Assembly (NCBI GenBank): GCA_028293325.1
Contig: JAQGPA010000163.1
Coordinates: forward strand, 1-42,825
From: Pedosphaera sp.
GTDB taxonomy: Bacteria > Verrucomicrobiota > Verrucomicrobiia > Limisphaerales > Pedosphaeraceae
DNA length: 42,825 bases
Direction of reading: 5' to 3'
Within the stretch, counting starts at the first letter, position 1; each line of letters begins with the position of its first letter. A model generated the notes under the pieces. That model worked only from the letters and a program-made list of their open reading frames with translations. It was not told the origin of the DNA and did no database searches. This document shows, in pieces, positions 16,260-24,507 of the stretch. Position numbers and translations under genes: made by a program.

Positions 16260-17147
16260 ATGACTGCCATTGAGTTGCCGGATGAAACGCGAGTGGGAGT
16301 GGTGCATTTGCGCACCGCTAATCTGGAACGGGCGCTCGGCTTTTATCGCGATGTGCTGGGATTGAGCGCCAGCGCAAAAACTGATGCCAGTGTGGCGCTT
16401 TCCGCAACGCCATCGGGCCCGGCGCTGGTTGTGTTGACGGAAGACGCGAAGGCCAGCCATCGTCCGCCGCGCTCCGTTGGGCTGTTTCACTTGGCGCTGC
16501 GTTATCCGACGCGGCGCGACCTGGCGCAAGCTTTGCTGCGACTCGCCCGCAACGATTATGCAATCGACGGGGCGAGCGATCACCGGGTCAGCGAGGCGAT
16601 TTATCTCAGCGATCCGGAGGGCAATGGGGTTGAGCTTTATGCCGACCGGCTGCGCTCCCAGTGGCCCTGGCAGCAGGGGCAAGTGGCCATGACCACGGAG
16701 CCGCTCGACCTAGACGATCTGCTGGCTACGATAAAGGGTGAGTCCGAAATGGCAGCTCCGCCACCCCGGACCGACATGGGACACGTCCACTTGCATGTCG
16801 CCGATCTGGCAAAAGCCCGGCGTTTTTTTAATGAGTTTCTTGGGCTGACGGTGACACAAAGCTCCTATCCGGGCGCGCTATTTCTCGCAGCGGGCGGATA
16901 CCATCATCACGTCGGAGTCAATACCTGGGCCGGTCCGGGGGCTCCGCCGCCCAACAGCACCGGGCTCATTTCCTATCGGCTCGAAGTCCCCACGGCAAAA
17001 ACACTTTCTGAATTATCGGCACGCGCCCGGAGCTTCGGCTATGAAGCGCACAGTGACAGTGATCATCTGCTGCGCATCCGTGATCCAAACGGGAACTGGT
17101 TGGAAATCGGTGTGGCCGAGCCTGTGCTGGTCATAAGTCCCCGGTGA
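16260..17147 (+). CDS. Two-domain VOC superfamily protein (CatE/extradiol dioxygenase-like)
   Basis: The 295-residue product contains two vicinal-oxygen-chelate modules, about residues 10-125 (VGVVHLRTANLERALGFYRDVLGL ... GVELYADR) and 170-290 (MGHVHLHVADLAKARRFFNEFLGL ... NWLEIG). This tandem layout and length match the CatE-type catechol-2,3-dioxygenase-like family. Candidate metal ligands are a His in VVHLR and in MGHVHLHV, the YHHHVG histidines, and the Glu residues of VELYAD or NWLEIG. Which module is the active one cannot be decided here. Substrate is unknown; many homologs are annotated as glyoxalases. It stands alone, 118 bases after the glycan module and before a strong terminator at 17315. 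Confidence 0.8.
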   Translation: MTAIELPDETRVGVVHLRTANLERALGFYRDVLGLSASAKTDASVALSATPSGPALVVLTEDAKASHRPPRSVGLFHLALRYPTRRDLAQALLRLARNDYAIDGASDHRVSEAIYLSDPEGNGVELYADRLRSQWPWQQGQVAMTTEPLDLDDLLATIKGESEMAAPPPRTDMGHVHLHVADLAKARRFFNEFLGLTVTQSSYPGALFLAAGGYHHHVGVNTWAGPGAPPPNSTGLISYRLEVPTAKTLSELSARARSFGYEAHSDSDHLLRIRDPNGNWLEIGVAEPVLVISPR

Positions 17148-17314
17148 TTAAACCGGACGGGTGGAACGTGACGCCGAGAACAGAACCGGCAAAATATTAA
17201 GCCAGGGTTTGATACCTGCCTTTTTTAATGGGAAAGACCCCACTGGATTTTTTTGCCAGTTGAAGAACATTATAATTACCTCATGGTTAGTTCCATGTTT
17301 GGTTAGTAGGTTGG

Positions 17315-17348
17315 GGCGGCTCAGCAGAGGCTGCGCCGCCTTTTTTTT
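17315..17348 (+). terminator. Strong rho-independent terminator
   Basis: GGCGGCTCAGC (17315-17325) pairs with GCTGCGCCGCC (17330-17340) with one mismatch, around an AGAG loop, followed by eight T residues (17341-17348). Orientation fits transcripts of the VOC gene, ending about 170 bases after its stop. The minus-strand reading has no T-run. Confidence 0.88.
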
Positions 17349-17380
17349 GTACGCGGGTTGATTGGCTGCGCCGTGGAGAT

Positions 17381-18217
17381 TTACATGCTTTGCAGCGTGT
17401 TAGCATGGAATTTGGCCAGCCAATAAAGGAAGACGAAGGTGGTGGCATCGAAGAAGCCATGCGCCAGCACCGCCTCCCAAATGGAGCGATACCAGACCAT
17501 GATGGCACCCAACCCAAAGCCCAGCAGCGCGGTGATCGCCACGCCGCCCCAGCCCTGGGCCGTGTGGCCCAGTCCGAAGATCACGGCAACCATGCCAATG
17601 GCCGCCAACCGCCCGCCCACGGTGGTGAGCAGGCGCGGGAAAAGCATGTTGAGTCCCGCGAACATGCCCGCGCGCCAAAGCTCCTCGCGCAACCCGGCCA
17701 CGACAAAGCTGATCAGGGTGATGGTCAAAATAAAATAGAGCGGGTTATTTGCGAGCGCGGATAAATTCACAATTTGTTCAACCTGCGGCCGGGCCGAGAG
17801 GAGATCGGAGGATTGCCCGCCATGAATGAGCAACCAGAGCACCAACACAAAGGTGGCAATCGCCGCCACGCCAAGACGCAGGGCAATCGAATAGCCCAGC
17901 CCCAGCCAGAAGGGGCGAGTGCCGCCGCGCCATTTCAGCAGCAGTTGCCGGGCGCTGACCCGTGATGACAACCAGGCCAGAAGAAAAAGCACACCGAAGA
18001 AAAGCAGTTCATAAACTGAGACGGAAAGGAGGCCGGCGATACTGCCGGGGAGCAGCGCGGTTTTCCGGTCATCCGCATGGGAATAGCTTAGTGCCCCGAT
18101 CAGCAACGGAAAAAGCGCCAGTATGATGAGATGAAGCCACCAACGCCAACGCGAGACAGCGGGCGCGGGCTCCGGTGCAGGCGGATTAATAAGTGGCGGG
18201 ATGTTGTTCGGATCCAT
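17381..18217 (-). CDS. CPBP family intramembrane protease (Abi/CAAX-type)
   Basis: The 278-residue protein has about seven or eight hydrophobic segments and the three signature motifs of CPBP membrane metalloproteases: EELWR (Glu178, Glu179, Arg182), FGLGH (His218) and HGFFD (His253). Family members cleave substrates within the membrane (for example type II CAAX prenyl endopeptidases) or confer bacteriocin self-immunity; the bacterial substrate cannot be predicted. The Pro-rich cytoplasmic N-terminus starts at ATG 18217; the frame to 18277 adds a region without membrane-protein character. It is convergent with the VOC gene, and the terminator at 17315 lies just beyond its stop. Confidence 0.85.
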   Translation of the reverse strand: MDPNNIPPLINPPAPEPAPAVSRWRWWLHLIILALFPLLIGALSYSHADDRKTALLPGSIAGLLSVSVYELLFFGVLFLLAWLSSRVSARQLLLKWRGGTRPFWLGLGYSIALRLGVAAIATFVLVLWLLIHGGQSSDLLSARPQVEQIVNLSALANNPLYFILTITLISFVVAGLREELWRAGMFAGLNMLFPRLLTTVGGRLAAIGMVAVIFGLGHTAQGWGGVAITALLGFGLGAIMVWYRSIWEAVLAHGFFDATTFVFLYWLAKFHANTLQSM

Positions 18218-18331
18218 ATGGCACCATGCTCGGTTTTTTTGCGCGGCCTGTCCCTGGCGCGACCGCAACGCTGTCACGAACCTAACACATCACGCGTAAT
18301 AATCCATCTGCCCGAGGTGTGCCACACCCGG

Positions 18332-19162
18332 TCAAGGCAGGGAGAGCTCGACCTGGTCAACCTGACCTTCAATGGCGAGCACCACAGAGTTCTCTTTAAC
18401 CGTCACACAGCGGATTTTGATGTCTCCATCCGAAGTCTTGACCGTGGCTTCCTCGCCTGCTTCCAAGTTATAGTTGCGTAACGGAGACTTGATTAAAGCC
18501 AGGGGACGCGAGCCTCCGGTGATCCCTTTCAACTGCAAGGATTTCACAGTGGTCTTTCGATCTTTGGGCGGTGCCGGTGGCATGGGTGTGTTGCCGACGA
18601 CAAGACCGGGTGTGGCCGGGCGTCGAGCCGGGTCGAATTTTTCCTTGAGCAGGGTGTTGACCTTTTCCTCCATGTTCGCCCCCGCGCTGATGTAGCGGAC
18701 CACGCCCTGTTTGTCCACCAGCCACATGCTCGGGAAGTGGTGGATGCCGAGTTGTTCACCAATCTGATTACGTGAACTCTCAAATGATTGCGGCCAGACC
18801 ATTGACTGTTGTTGGACCATGCTCAGCAGTGCGTTCCGATCATCATCAAAACTGACACCGATAATTTCGAAGCCGTTCGTATGGCATTTGTCATAAACGC
18901 CGCGCACATGGGGGATCTCCTCCCGGCAGGGGCCACACCAAGTGGCCCAAAAATCCAGTAATACCACCTTGCCGCGCAATGTTTCCAAGTCCACCGGGCG
19001 ACCGTCCACCGCCGTGAATTTTACCTGAACCGATTTGCCAACCCAGGACGCATAGACTCCATCATCCTGGTATTTGAGGGATTCTTTCAGTTCGGCGGCG
19101 GAAGCGGGCAGCAGCCCGCCGAGCAGCAAAGATAGAGTGATAATTGCCCATGGCTTATGCAT
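18332..19162 (-). CDS. TlpA-like thioredoxin-fold protein, copy 1
   Basis: The 276-residue product has a signal peptide (MHKPWAIITLSLLLGGLLPASAA) and a TlpA/ResA-type redoxin domain (about residues 45-190) with WCGPC (Cys76 and Cys79) and the cis-Pro loop HHFPSMWLVD. Such proteins reduce envelope disulfides or haem-binding cysteines. After a Pro-rich linker comes a small C-terminal beta-rich domain of about 55 residues ending in ELSLP. The whole architecture is shared with the gene just upstream (19207-19995), so the pair is a tandem duplication. ATG at 19162 starts the signal peptide; the longer frame to 19555 runs into the neighbouring copy. The 44-base gap suggests co-transcription. Confidence 0.85.
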   Translation of the reverse strand: MHKPWAIITLSLLLGGLLPASAAELKESLKYQDDGVYASWVGKSVQVKFTAVDGRPVDLETLRGKVVLLDFWATWCGPCREEIPHVRGVYDKCHTNGFEIIGVSFDDDRNALLSMVQQQSMVWPQSFESSRNQIGEQLGIHHFPSMWLVDKQGVVRYISAGANMEEKVNTLLKEKFDPARRPATPGLVVGNTPMPPAPPKDRKTTVKSLQLKGITGGSRPLALIKSPLRNYNLEAGEEATVKTSDGDIKIRCVTVKENSVVLAIEGQVDQVELSLP

Positions 19163-19206
19163 AAGAGTGCGGGATGGATGACGCGTGCGTCGGTGGCACG
19201 GCGGTT

Positions 19207-19995
19207 TCAAGGCAGGGAGAGTTTGAAGATTGTTGTGCGGCCTCTCATGCTGAGAGACACCGTGTTGGTGGTGATGGAAATGCAATGAACCCACAAATCG
19301 CCTTCGCCGGTTTTGAGCACGGTATTTTGTCCAGACGCTAACGGGTAATCGTTGAGTGAGGTTTGGATGGTGGCCTTGGGAGCTGCAGACCAGGCGACGT
19401 CCTTCAACTTCAATTCGCTCAAGGCGGAATCGAGCTTCGCGAGGTCCACCATCTTGGGCGGGAGCATTTTTTCCATGAGCAATTTCCGGAGCTTTTCCTC
19501 CATCTTTTCGCCCGCGCTGATGTAACGCACCACGCCCTGTTTGTCCACGAACCACATGCTGGGATAGTGATGGATGCCGAATTTCTCACCGAATTGGTTT
19601 TTCGTGCTTTCAAAGGATTGCGGCCAGACCATGCGTTCCTTTTTGGTCAGGCTCAGGAGCGCGTCTTTATCTTTGTCAAAACTAATGCCGATGATTTCGA
19701 AACCGCTCGCGTGCCATTTCTCATACATCGCGCGCACTTCCGGAATTTCCGCCCGGCAGGGTCCGCACCAAGTCGCCCAGAAATCGAGCAACACCACCTT
19801 GCCACGCAGCTTTTCCAAATCGACCTCGCGACCGTCCACGGCGGTGAATTTCACCTGGGCGGGTTTCCCAACCCAGGGGAGGTAGATGGCATCGTCGTCA
19901 TAGCGAAGCGCTTCCGGAGCGTCGTCGGCCAAAACAGTCTGAATTGCGCTCACGAGCAACAGCAGCAGAATAATGAGAACCCCCGGTTTTTTCAT
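19207..19995 (-). CDS. TlpA-like thioredoxin-fold protein, copy 2
   Basis: The 262-residue product has a signal peptide (MKKPGVLIILLLLLVSAIQTVLA) and a redoxin domain with WCGPC (Cys77 and Cys80), the segment SFDKDKDALL, and the cis-Pro loop HHYPSMWFVD. The C-terminal domain (about residues 205-262) contains LASGQNTVLKTGEGDLWV and ends FKLSLP. It is strongly similar to copy 1 over its whole length. A good ribosome site, AAAGGA, lies six bases before the ATG. It heads the two-gene tlpA-like unit and is divergent from a small membrane protein gene. Partner proteins are unknown; no cytochrome c maturation genes are present. Confidence 0.87.
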   Translation of the reverse strand: MKKPGVLIILLLLLVSAIQTVLADDAPEALRYDDDAIYLPWVGKPAQVKFTAVDGREVDLEKLRGKVVLLDFWATWCGPCRAEIPEVRAMYEKWHASGFEIIGISFDKDKDALLSLTKKERMVWPQSFESTKNQFGEKFGIHHYPSMWFVDKQGVVRYISAGEKMEEKLRKLLMEKMLPPKMVDLAKLDSALSELKLKDVAWSAAPKATIQTSLNDYPLASGQNTVLKTGEGDLWVHCISITTNTVSLSMRGRTTIFKLSLP

Positions 19996-20192
19996 AATTG
20001 TCCTTTAATGGAAAAAAGCCCACCCGCGATCATTTTGGATTATTACCGCCATGGCAATAAATGGAACCGCGGCAACGCTCCCTTGTTTTTTGTCGTTTGA
20101 CAAGCTTGGAAAAACCGGGGCGCGGCAATATCGTTTGGGCGGGAATGCTGCTTGTGCTTCCGGGCGGGTTGGTGAAATAATAATTCGACGGC

Positions 20193-20435
20193 ATGAATAA
20201 CGAACCACAACAGAAAAGAAATTTTTGGCCGGCGCTTTTCCTGGGCGCTTTTGTAATCGGGGCAGTGCTTTGGGGTGTCTGGATGTATAACATCGTCCAG
20301 AAAACCCGCCAACAGCAACAAAATGGTTTTTTTGTACCGACTGCTCCCAATCAGACGAATCCTTCAGCCATGACGACTAATATTCCCGCAGCACGGACTA
20401 ATTCCGCGGTGGGGAATACCAACGGAACGAACTGA
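20193..20435 (+). CDS. Small single-pass membrane protein
   Basis: This 80-residue frame has a basic N-terminus, one clear membrane segment (about residues 12-30, FWPALFLGAFVIGAVLWGVW) and a polar Gln/Asn/Thr-rich tail. Strong composition bias in the tail is typical of small membrane proteins of this phylum, but no family was recognised. It is divergent from the tlpA-like pair and ends 21 bases before the convergent sulfatase stop. The hydrophobic helix next to a sensible start favours a real gene; chance remains possible. Confidence 0.55.
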   Translation: MNNEPQQKRNFWPALFLGAFVIGAVLWGVWMYNIVQKTRQQQQNGFFVPTAPNQTNPSAMTTNIPAARTNSAVGNTNGTN

Positions 20436-20456
20436 CGCGGATGGCGGCAGTGAAAG

Positions 20457-21923
20457 TCAGGGAGTTGCCGCCGCGGCTGGCGGCGAATTCTCGGCCACGG
20501 TTTTGGCGGGCCAACGTTCATCCGCTGTGCGGGCAGTTTTCAGATAGGCTTCAATTTTCGTCACCACCTCGGGCTGCTTGTCCGCGACGTTATTTTTTTC
20601 AGCCGGGTCGGTCTTGAGATTATAAAGTTCCAGCGGACCATCAACACCGGTGCGGAGGGCTTTCCAATCACCCAGGCGCACGGCTTGTTTGAAAGTTGGT
20701 TCGTGAGATTCCCAGTAAAGAAATTCATGGCGGTTGGTTTGCGCTTTGCCCAGCAACGTGGGGAGGATGGAAATGCCATCGACGCCTGGAGGCGGACTGA
20801 GCCGGGCAATTTCCGCGGCGGTGGGCAGGAAGTCCCAGAGCGCGCAGGGCAGGTCACTGGTGGTGCCCGCCGCAACTTTATGCGGCCAGCGGACAATTAA
20901 CGGGACGCGAATGCCGCCCTCGTGAAGATCGCGCTTGAAGCCGCGCAAGCCGCCGGCGCTGTTAAAGAAAGCGGGATCGACACCGCCTTCCTGGTGTGGG
21001 CCATTATCGCTGGTGAAGATGACCACGGTGTTATCCTCCATTTTGGAATCCTTTAATTGTTTCAACAGGCGTCCCACATAGGCATCCAGGCGGGTGATCA
21101 TGGCCGCCTTGCTTTTTTCCGGCTGGGGCCAGGATTCAGAGGAGTAGGGAGCGTCACTGGGGACTTCCATGCCATTGCCAGTGATACGGGCGAGCCCGTT
21201 GTTGGCGTGAGGAATCGTGTAGGCGAGATAGAGGAAGAAGGGCCGGTACTGGTTGAACTTGTCCGGCACGTTGAGGCGGAGGAAATTTCCCGCGGCATCA
21301 GTGAACAGGTCATTGGCATATTCTCCCTTGTTGCCGTCCTGGTTGTCCTGCAGCGTCACGCGGCGTTCGTTGCCCTTGCGGTCGCTGCGGTAAAGGAGTT
21401 GGGGATAATAATTTTCGGCATCGAGCTGATTGAGAAAGCCGAGCCATTCCTGGAATCCTTTTTTCCCGGGAACACCAGCGGACCCTTCCTCGCCCAAGCC
21501 CCACTTGCCAATGGCGCCGGTGCGATAACCGGACACGTTCAAGAGTTCCGCGATGGTCAAATTTGTGGCGCCCAGGGATTGGTTGGCATCGCCACGGATG
21601 GGGCCATGGCCGGAATGCAGGCCGGTCATCAGCGCGGCGCGTGACGGGGCGCACACACTGCCGCCCGCATAGGCGCTGGTGAAACGCATGCCATCTTGCG
21701 CAAGTTGATCGAGGTTGGGGGTTTGGATCTGGCGCTGGCCGTAGCTGCCAAGGTCACCGTAGCCCAGATCATCCGCGATGATGAGCAGAATACTGGTCCG
21801 GCGGGGAGCCGAGGGCCGATTCTCGCTGGTTTGTGATGGGGCAGAGCAGGGCAGAAAAGTTGCAGTCAGGCCGGTTGCGACGAGCAGCCAGAGGGTCGAT
21901 TTAAAATGGTACATCAGCTTCAT
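20457..21923 (-). CDS. Type I (formylglycine) sulfatase, secreted
   Basis: The 488-residue protein follows the arylsulfatase A-type (S1) pattern. After an N-terminal signal segment (about residues 5-25) come the metal-binding IADDLGYGDLG (Asp51, Asp52), the sulfatase signature CAPSRAALMTG with Cys91 as the residue converted to formylglycine, and TSDNGPH near residue 306 (Asp/Asn metal ligands). Length is normal for the family. It probably desulfates a sulfated polysaccharide in the periplasm or outside. Activity needs a formylglycine-generating or anSME enzyme, not present here. ATG at 21923 is preferred; ATG at 21914 would leave the same hydrophobic segment. It is divergent from the M48 peptidase gene. 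Confidence 0.92.
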   Translation of the reverse strand: MKLMYHFKSTLWLLVATGLTATFLPCSAPSQTSENRPSAPRRTSILLIIADDLGYGDLGSYGQRQIQTPNLDQLAQDGMRFTSAYAGGSVCAPSRAALMTGLHSGHGPIRGDANQSLGATNLTIAELLNVSGYRTGAIGKWGLGEEGSAGVPGKKGFQEWLGFLNQLDAENYYPQLLYRSDRKGNERRVTLQDNQDGNKGEYANDLFTDAAGNFLRLNVPDKFNQYRPFFLYLAYTIPHANNGLARITGNGMEVPSDAPYSSESWPQPEKSKAAMITRLDAYVGRLLKQLKDSKMEDNTVVIFTSDNGPHQEGGVDPAFFNSAGGLRGFKRDLHEGGIRVPLIVRWPHKVAAGTTSDLPCALWDFLPTAAEIARLSPPPGVDGISILPTLLGKAQTNRHEFLYWESHEPTFKQAVRLGDWKALRTGVDGPLELYNLKTDPAEKNNVADKQPEVVTKIEAYLKTARTADERWPAKTVAENSPPAAAATP

Positions 21924-21997
21924 AAATCAGTCGTGCTGTTAATATTCACATATTCGGGGCATTGCACGATGATTTTTTTGCGTCATCAAGGTCCCAG

Positions 21998-22036
21998 CCG
22001 GTTATGCGGCAGCAGGTTTGGCAAGTTAATAACCGG
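21998..22036. promoter_or_regulatory. Inverted repeat between sulfatase and M48 genes
   Basis: CCGGTTAT (21998-22005) and ATAACCGG (22029-22036) are exact complements 23 bases apart, in the 204-base divergent gap. It could be an operator with two half-sites about three helical turns apart or a leader hairpin of the peptidase gene. No binding protein is suggested by the neighbourhood. Confidence 0.35.
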
Positions 22037-22127
22037 AAGCGGTGAAAAGTTCCGCGCGGCGAGAAGTTACTTGTTGGTTGAAAATCAGGAGAGATGTGAT
22101 TGGTTAGAGGCGGAGAAGACAAATCAA

Positions 22128-22934
22128 ATGAAAACCATAAAATACCATGCGGTAAGCCTGATTTCCGGGCTATTGATTCTGTTCCTGAGCGGTTGCACGA
22201 CTGCGCCAGTCACCGGACGATCCCAATTAAACCTGGTTTCTTCGGACCAGGAGTCGCAACTGGGATTGACGGAGTTTGATAAAATGAAGCAGCAAACGCC
22301 GATTGACACCAATCCGGCAGACAACGCCCTGTTGCAGAAGGTCGGCAAACGCATTGCGGTAGTGGCGAGCAAGGACATGCCGGATGCCAAGTGGGAATTC
22401 GTGATGTTCCAGAGCAGGGAAGCGAATGCTTTTTGTTTGCCGGGCGGGAAAGTGGGCGTTTACTCCGGCATATTGCCCATTACCCGGGACGAAGCGGGGC
22501 TGGCGACGGTGTTGGGGCATGAAGTGGCGCATGCGGCGGCCCATCACGGGAACGAGCGGATGAGCCAGCAAATGCTCATGCAATCCGGCGGCCAGATCAT
22601 CGGTTCGCAGGTATCCGGCGCCAGTGCGCTCACGCAGACGGGGGTGACGGCGGCGTATGGGTTGGGTTCGCAGGTGGGCATCGCGCTGCCGTATAACCGC
22701 AAGCAGGAGTCCGAGGCGGACCATATCGGGCTGGTTTACATGGCACGCGCCGGGTACGACCCGCAGGTGGCGCTCGACTTTTGGCAGCGGTTTGCCCAGT
22801 ATAGCCAGCAGCAGGGCGGGTCCGGTGGACCGGCGTTTCTGCGGGACCATCCGGTGGATTCCGTTCGCATTCAACAGATTAGGCAGTGGATCCCGGAGGC
22901 CGAGGCGCAACTCGGCCAGAGCCGGACGCAATAA
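22128..22934 (+). CDS. M48 family metallopeptidase lipoprotein
   Basis: The 268-residue product begins with a lipoprotein signal (MKTIKYHAVSLISGLLILFLSGC) with lipobox LSGC at residues 20-23, so it is probably membrane-tethered in the envelope. The M48 peptidase domain has the zinc motif HEVAH (131-135) and the third ligand in SEADHIG (about 196). The protein resembles the LoiP/YcaL and BepA N-terminal type of M48 peptidases, which degrade misfolded or assembly-stalled outer-membrane proteins; no TPR tail is present, unlike BepA. The frame is open back to 21906, but only the ATG at 22128 gives the lipoprotein signal. It is divergent from the sulfatase gene. Confidence 0.9.
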   Translation: MKTIKYHAVSLISGLLILFLSGCTTAPVTGRSQLNLVSSDQESQLGLTEFDKMKQQTPIDTNPADNALLQKVGKRIAVVASKDMPDAKWEFVMFQSREANAFCLPGGKVGVYSGILPITRDEAGLATVLGHEVAHAAAHHGNERMSQQMLMQSGGQIIGSQVSGASALTQTGVTAAYGLGSQVGIALPYNRKQESEADHIGLVYMARAGYDPQVALDFWQRFAQYSQQQGGSGGPAFLRDHPVDSVRIQQIRQWIPEAEAQLGQSRTQ

Positions 22935-23053
22935 TCAGCCTGAAATCCGGCTGTAAAAAATCTTGCGTTGGAAGGCGTCGTTGATTAGCTTTCGCGGCGC
23001 ATTTGAACCGGTCACGGTCTTCGCGCAGCGGTGCAGCACCGCAATTCTTCAGT

Positions 23054-23129
23054 GGGTTGGTAGCTCAGTTGGTAGAGCAGTGCCCTTTTAAGGCATTGGT
23101 CCAGGGTTCGAGTCCCTGCCAACCCACCA
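23054..23129 (+). tRNA. tRNA-Lys (anticodon TTT)
   Basis: A full cloverleaf can be drawn: acceptor GGGTTGG/CCAACCC, D-arm GCTC...GAGC, anticodon stem GTGCC/GGCAT (G-T closing at its end) with loop CTTTTAA, T-arm CAGGG TTCGAGT CCCTG, discriminator A at 23126 and encoded CCA at 23127-23129. Anticodon TTT reads AAA and AAG. It stands alone between the M48 gene and the beta-helix-type genes. tRNA genes can serve as integration sites, but no integrase or duplicated 3' end was seen nearby. Confidence 0.97.
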
Positions 23130-23222
23130 TTTCAATTTCTTAGTCCTGCTTGTCCGTTTCTGGAGGAAGCATGCCAAAAATCGGGCGGAGCTGTCACAGA
23201 TGACAGCTGTCGCGCACGGATT

Positions 23223-24503
23223 TTAGCGATAGGGACCATTGGTCTTAAGGGACTCATCGTAGTGGAAATTAAAATGACCCATTAAGCTCAGGCTTTTGCA
23301 GACGATGGCACCGGCCGCATCCTGGGTGCTGTTGCCGCCTCCGCCAAGGAACACGTCGGCTTTCGGAGCATAGATTGCGGCAATCCATGAAGCGTTGACG
23401 TGCATATCGATGCTGGTGAGGCTGGGGAGGCCGTAGATCTGGAGGTTGCGCGCGTAGCCGGGAGTGTTCATGGTGCCGTTGCCGGAGAGGGTTATGGTAT
23501 CGCCGCTGCCGGTGTCTTTGCCGACGTAGAGCATCAAGGAGCCGTTGGTGCCAGCGATGGTTACGCCCAAAGAGGCGGAACCCTGCACCCACAAAGTGGT
23601 GGGTCCGGTGATGAGTAGATTACCCACGGAGCTGCTGGTGGTGGAATAATTGCCGCCATTGAGAACGGTATTGCCATGGGAATCGGCAGCAGGCAGCGCG
23701 GACCACGTGAAGACCCACCACGGGGGGATGGAGGTTGGGATTTTAACATCGGGGAGGGTGGCATAAAATCCGGGTTGCCACCAACTGTCGGCGGTTCCGT
23801 CGCCCTCGATGCCGATATTGCTGGCAATCCAGGAGAAGTCACCGACGCTGCCATTAGGGCCGATGTGGACGACGGTTGATTCGTCGCCAAAACCAGTAAT
23901 AAGATGACCATATATATAAGCGTTGCCTAAGAATACGCTTCCAGCTACCGATCCATTGACTGCGATATCACAACCGGCCTTGGCCTTCGTGGCATCATAT
24001 ATTTGAACAACATTGGTGCCATAGTACTGCACGGCATTGGTGCCGATACTGCTATAATTCGTATCAGCGGAGTCAAAGCTGTCTCCAAGGAATTTTTTGC
24101 CGTTCAAGTAAAGATTTGTTTTGGTAGTGATGGCCAGGTTAAACATAGGAAGCGGCACTCGCGGAATTGCGAGTGCACGGTAATAACAGGCATCATTGGT
24201 TGCCGGTGCGAGCGCAACCAGAATGTTGGTGGGATCGACAGGCGAGTGGGTGTAAATGGAGGACCAATTTTGCAGATCGGAGGAAACCTGGAGTATGTAG
24301 TTAAAACCGGGGTCATCGCAATTCGTCAGCGTGATTTGAGTCATGGAATTGGATGGCGCGGCGGGAGGACTTAGGAAAACGAGCGGAGCCGCGTGAAGCG
24401 AACCGGTGGCAGTGAAGCAGAGCAGGGTCAACAATCCCCAACACAGGAGTGATGCGTGGCGGTGCAAGTGCGGGCTTGCGTGGTTTAGAGGGACAGGTTT
24501 CAT
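23223..24503 (-). CDS. Secreted DUF7305-type beta-helix domain protein, copy 1
   Basis: The 426-residue product has a signal peptide (about residues 15-38, ending SLHAAP). Residues of about 40-110 hold the recurrent module 'LTN...YILQVSSDLQNWSSI ... CYYRALAIP'. From residue 115 on it shares the large Gly/Ser/Thr/Asn-rich domain found in the next gene and in the C-terminus of the PilX-like protein at 29176-30657 (landmarks: GSVGDFSW, LWVQGSASLGVTIAGT, YARNLQIYGLPSLTSIDMH, FNFHYDESLKTNG). That domain resembles the DUF7305-type repeats seen behind PilX-like pilins and is probably a beta-helix. No catalytic motif was seen. It starts four bases after the stop of copy 2 and shares a 71-base identical block with it, showing recent duplication or gene conversion. 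Confidence 0.75.
   Translation of the reverse strand: MKPVPLNHASPHLHRHASLLCWGLLTLLCFTATGSLHAAPLVFLSPPAAPSNSMTQITLTNCDDPGFNYILQVSSDLQNWSSIYTHSPVDPTNILVALAPATNDACYYRALAIPRVPLPMFNLAITTKTNLYLNGKKFLGDSFDSADTNYSSIGTNAVQYYGTNVVQIYDATKAKAGCDIAVNGSVAGSVFLGNAYIYGHLITGFGDESTVVHIGPNGSVGDFSWIASNIGIEGDGTADSWWQPGFYATLPDVKIPTSIPPWWVFTWSALPAADSHGNTVLNGGNYSTTSSSVGNLLITGPTTLWVQGSASLGVTIAGTNGSLMLYVGKDTGSGDTITLSGNGTMNTPGYARNLQIYGLPSLTSIDMHVNASWIAAIYAPKADVFLGGGGNSTQDAAGAIVCKSLSLMGHFNFHYDESLKTNGPYR
23407..23477. repeat. 71-bp exact repeat shared by the two secreted paralogs
   Basis: The 71 bases 23407-23477 are identical to 24692-24762, in the part of each gene encoding YARNLQIYGLPSLTSID. Flanking coding sequence is clearly diverged, which points to recent duplication or local gene conversion. 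The PilX-like gene has the same region (from 29405) with several differences. Confidence 0.85.
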
Positions 24504-24507
24504 GGTT

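Noticed and set aside
17161..17361. 66-residue frame after the VOC gene
   Set aside because: It runs straight through the strong terminator at 17315-17348 and has no protein-like pattern.
21840..21860. Possible lipobox (FLPC) in the sulfatase signal segment
   Set aside because: Pro at position -1 does not fit a lipobox, so an ordinary signal peptide is more likely.
23054..23222. tRNA-Lys as an integration site of an island
   Set aside because: No integrase gene and no repeat of the tRNA 3' end were found in the window.
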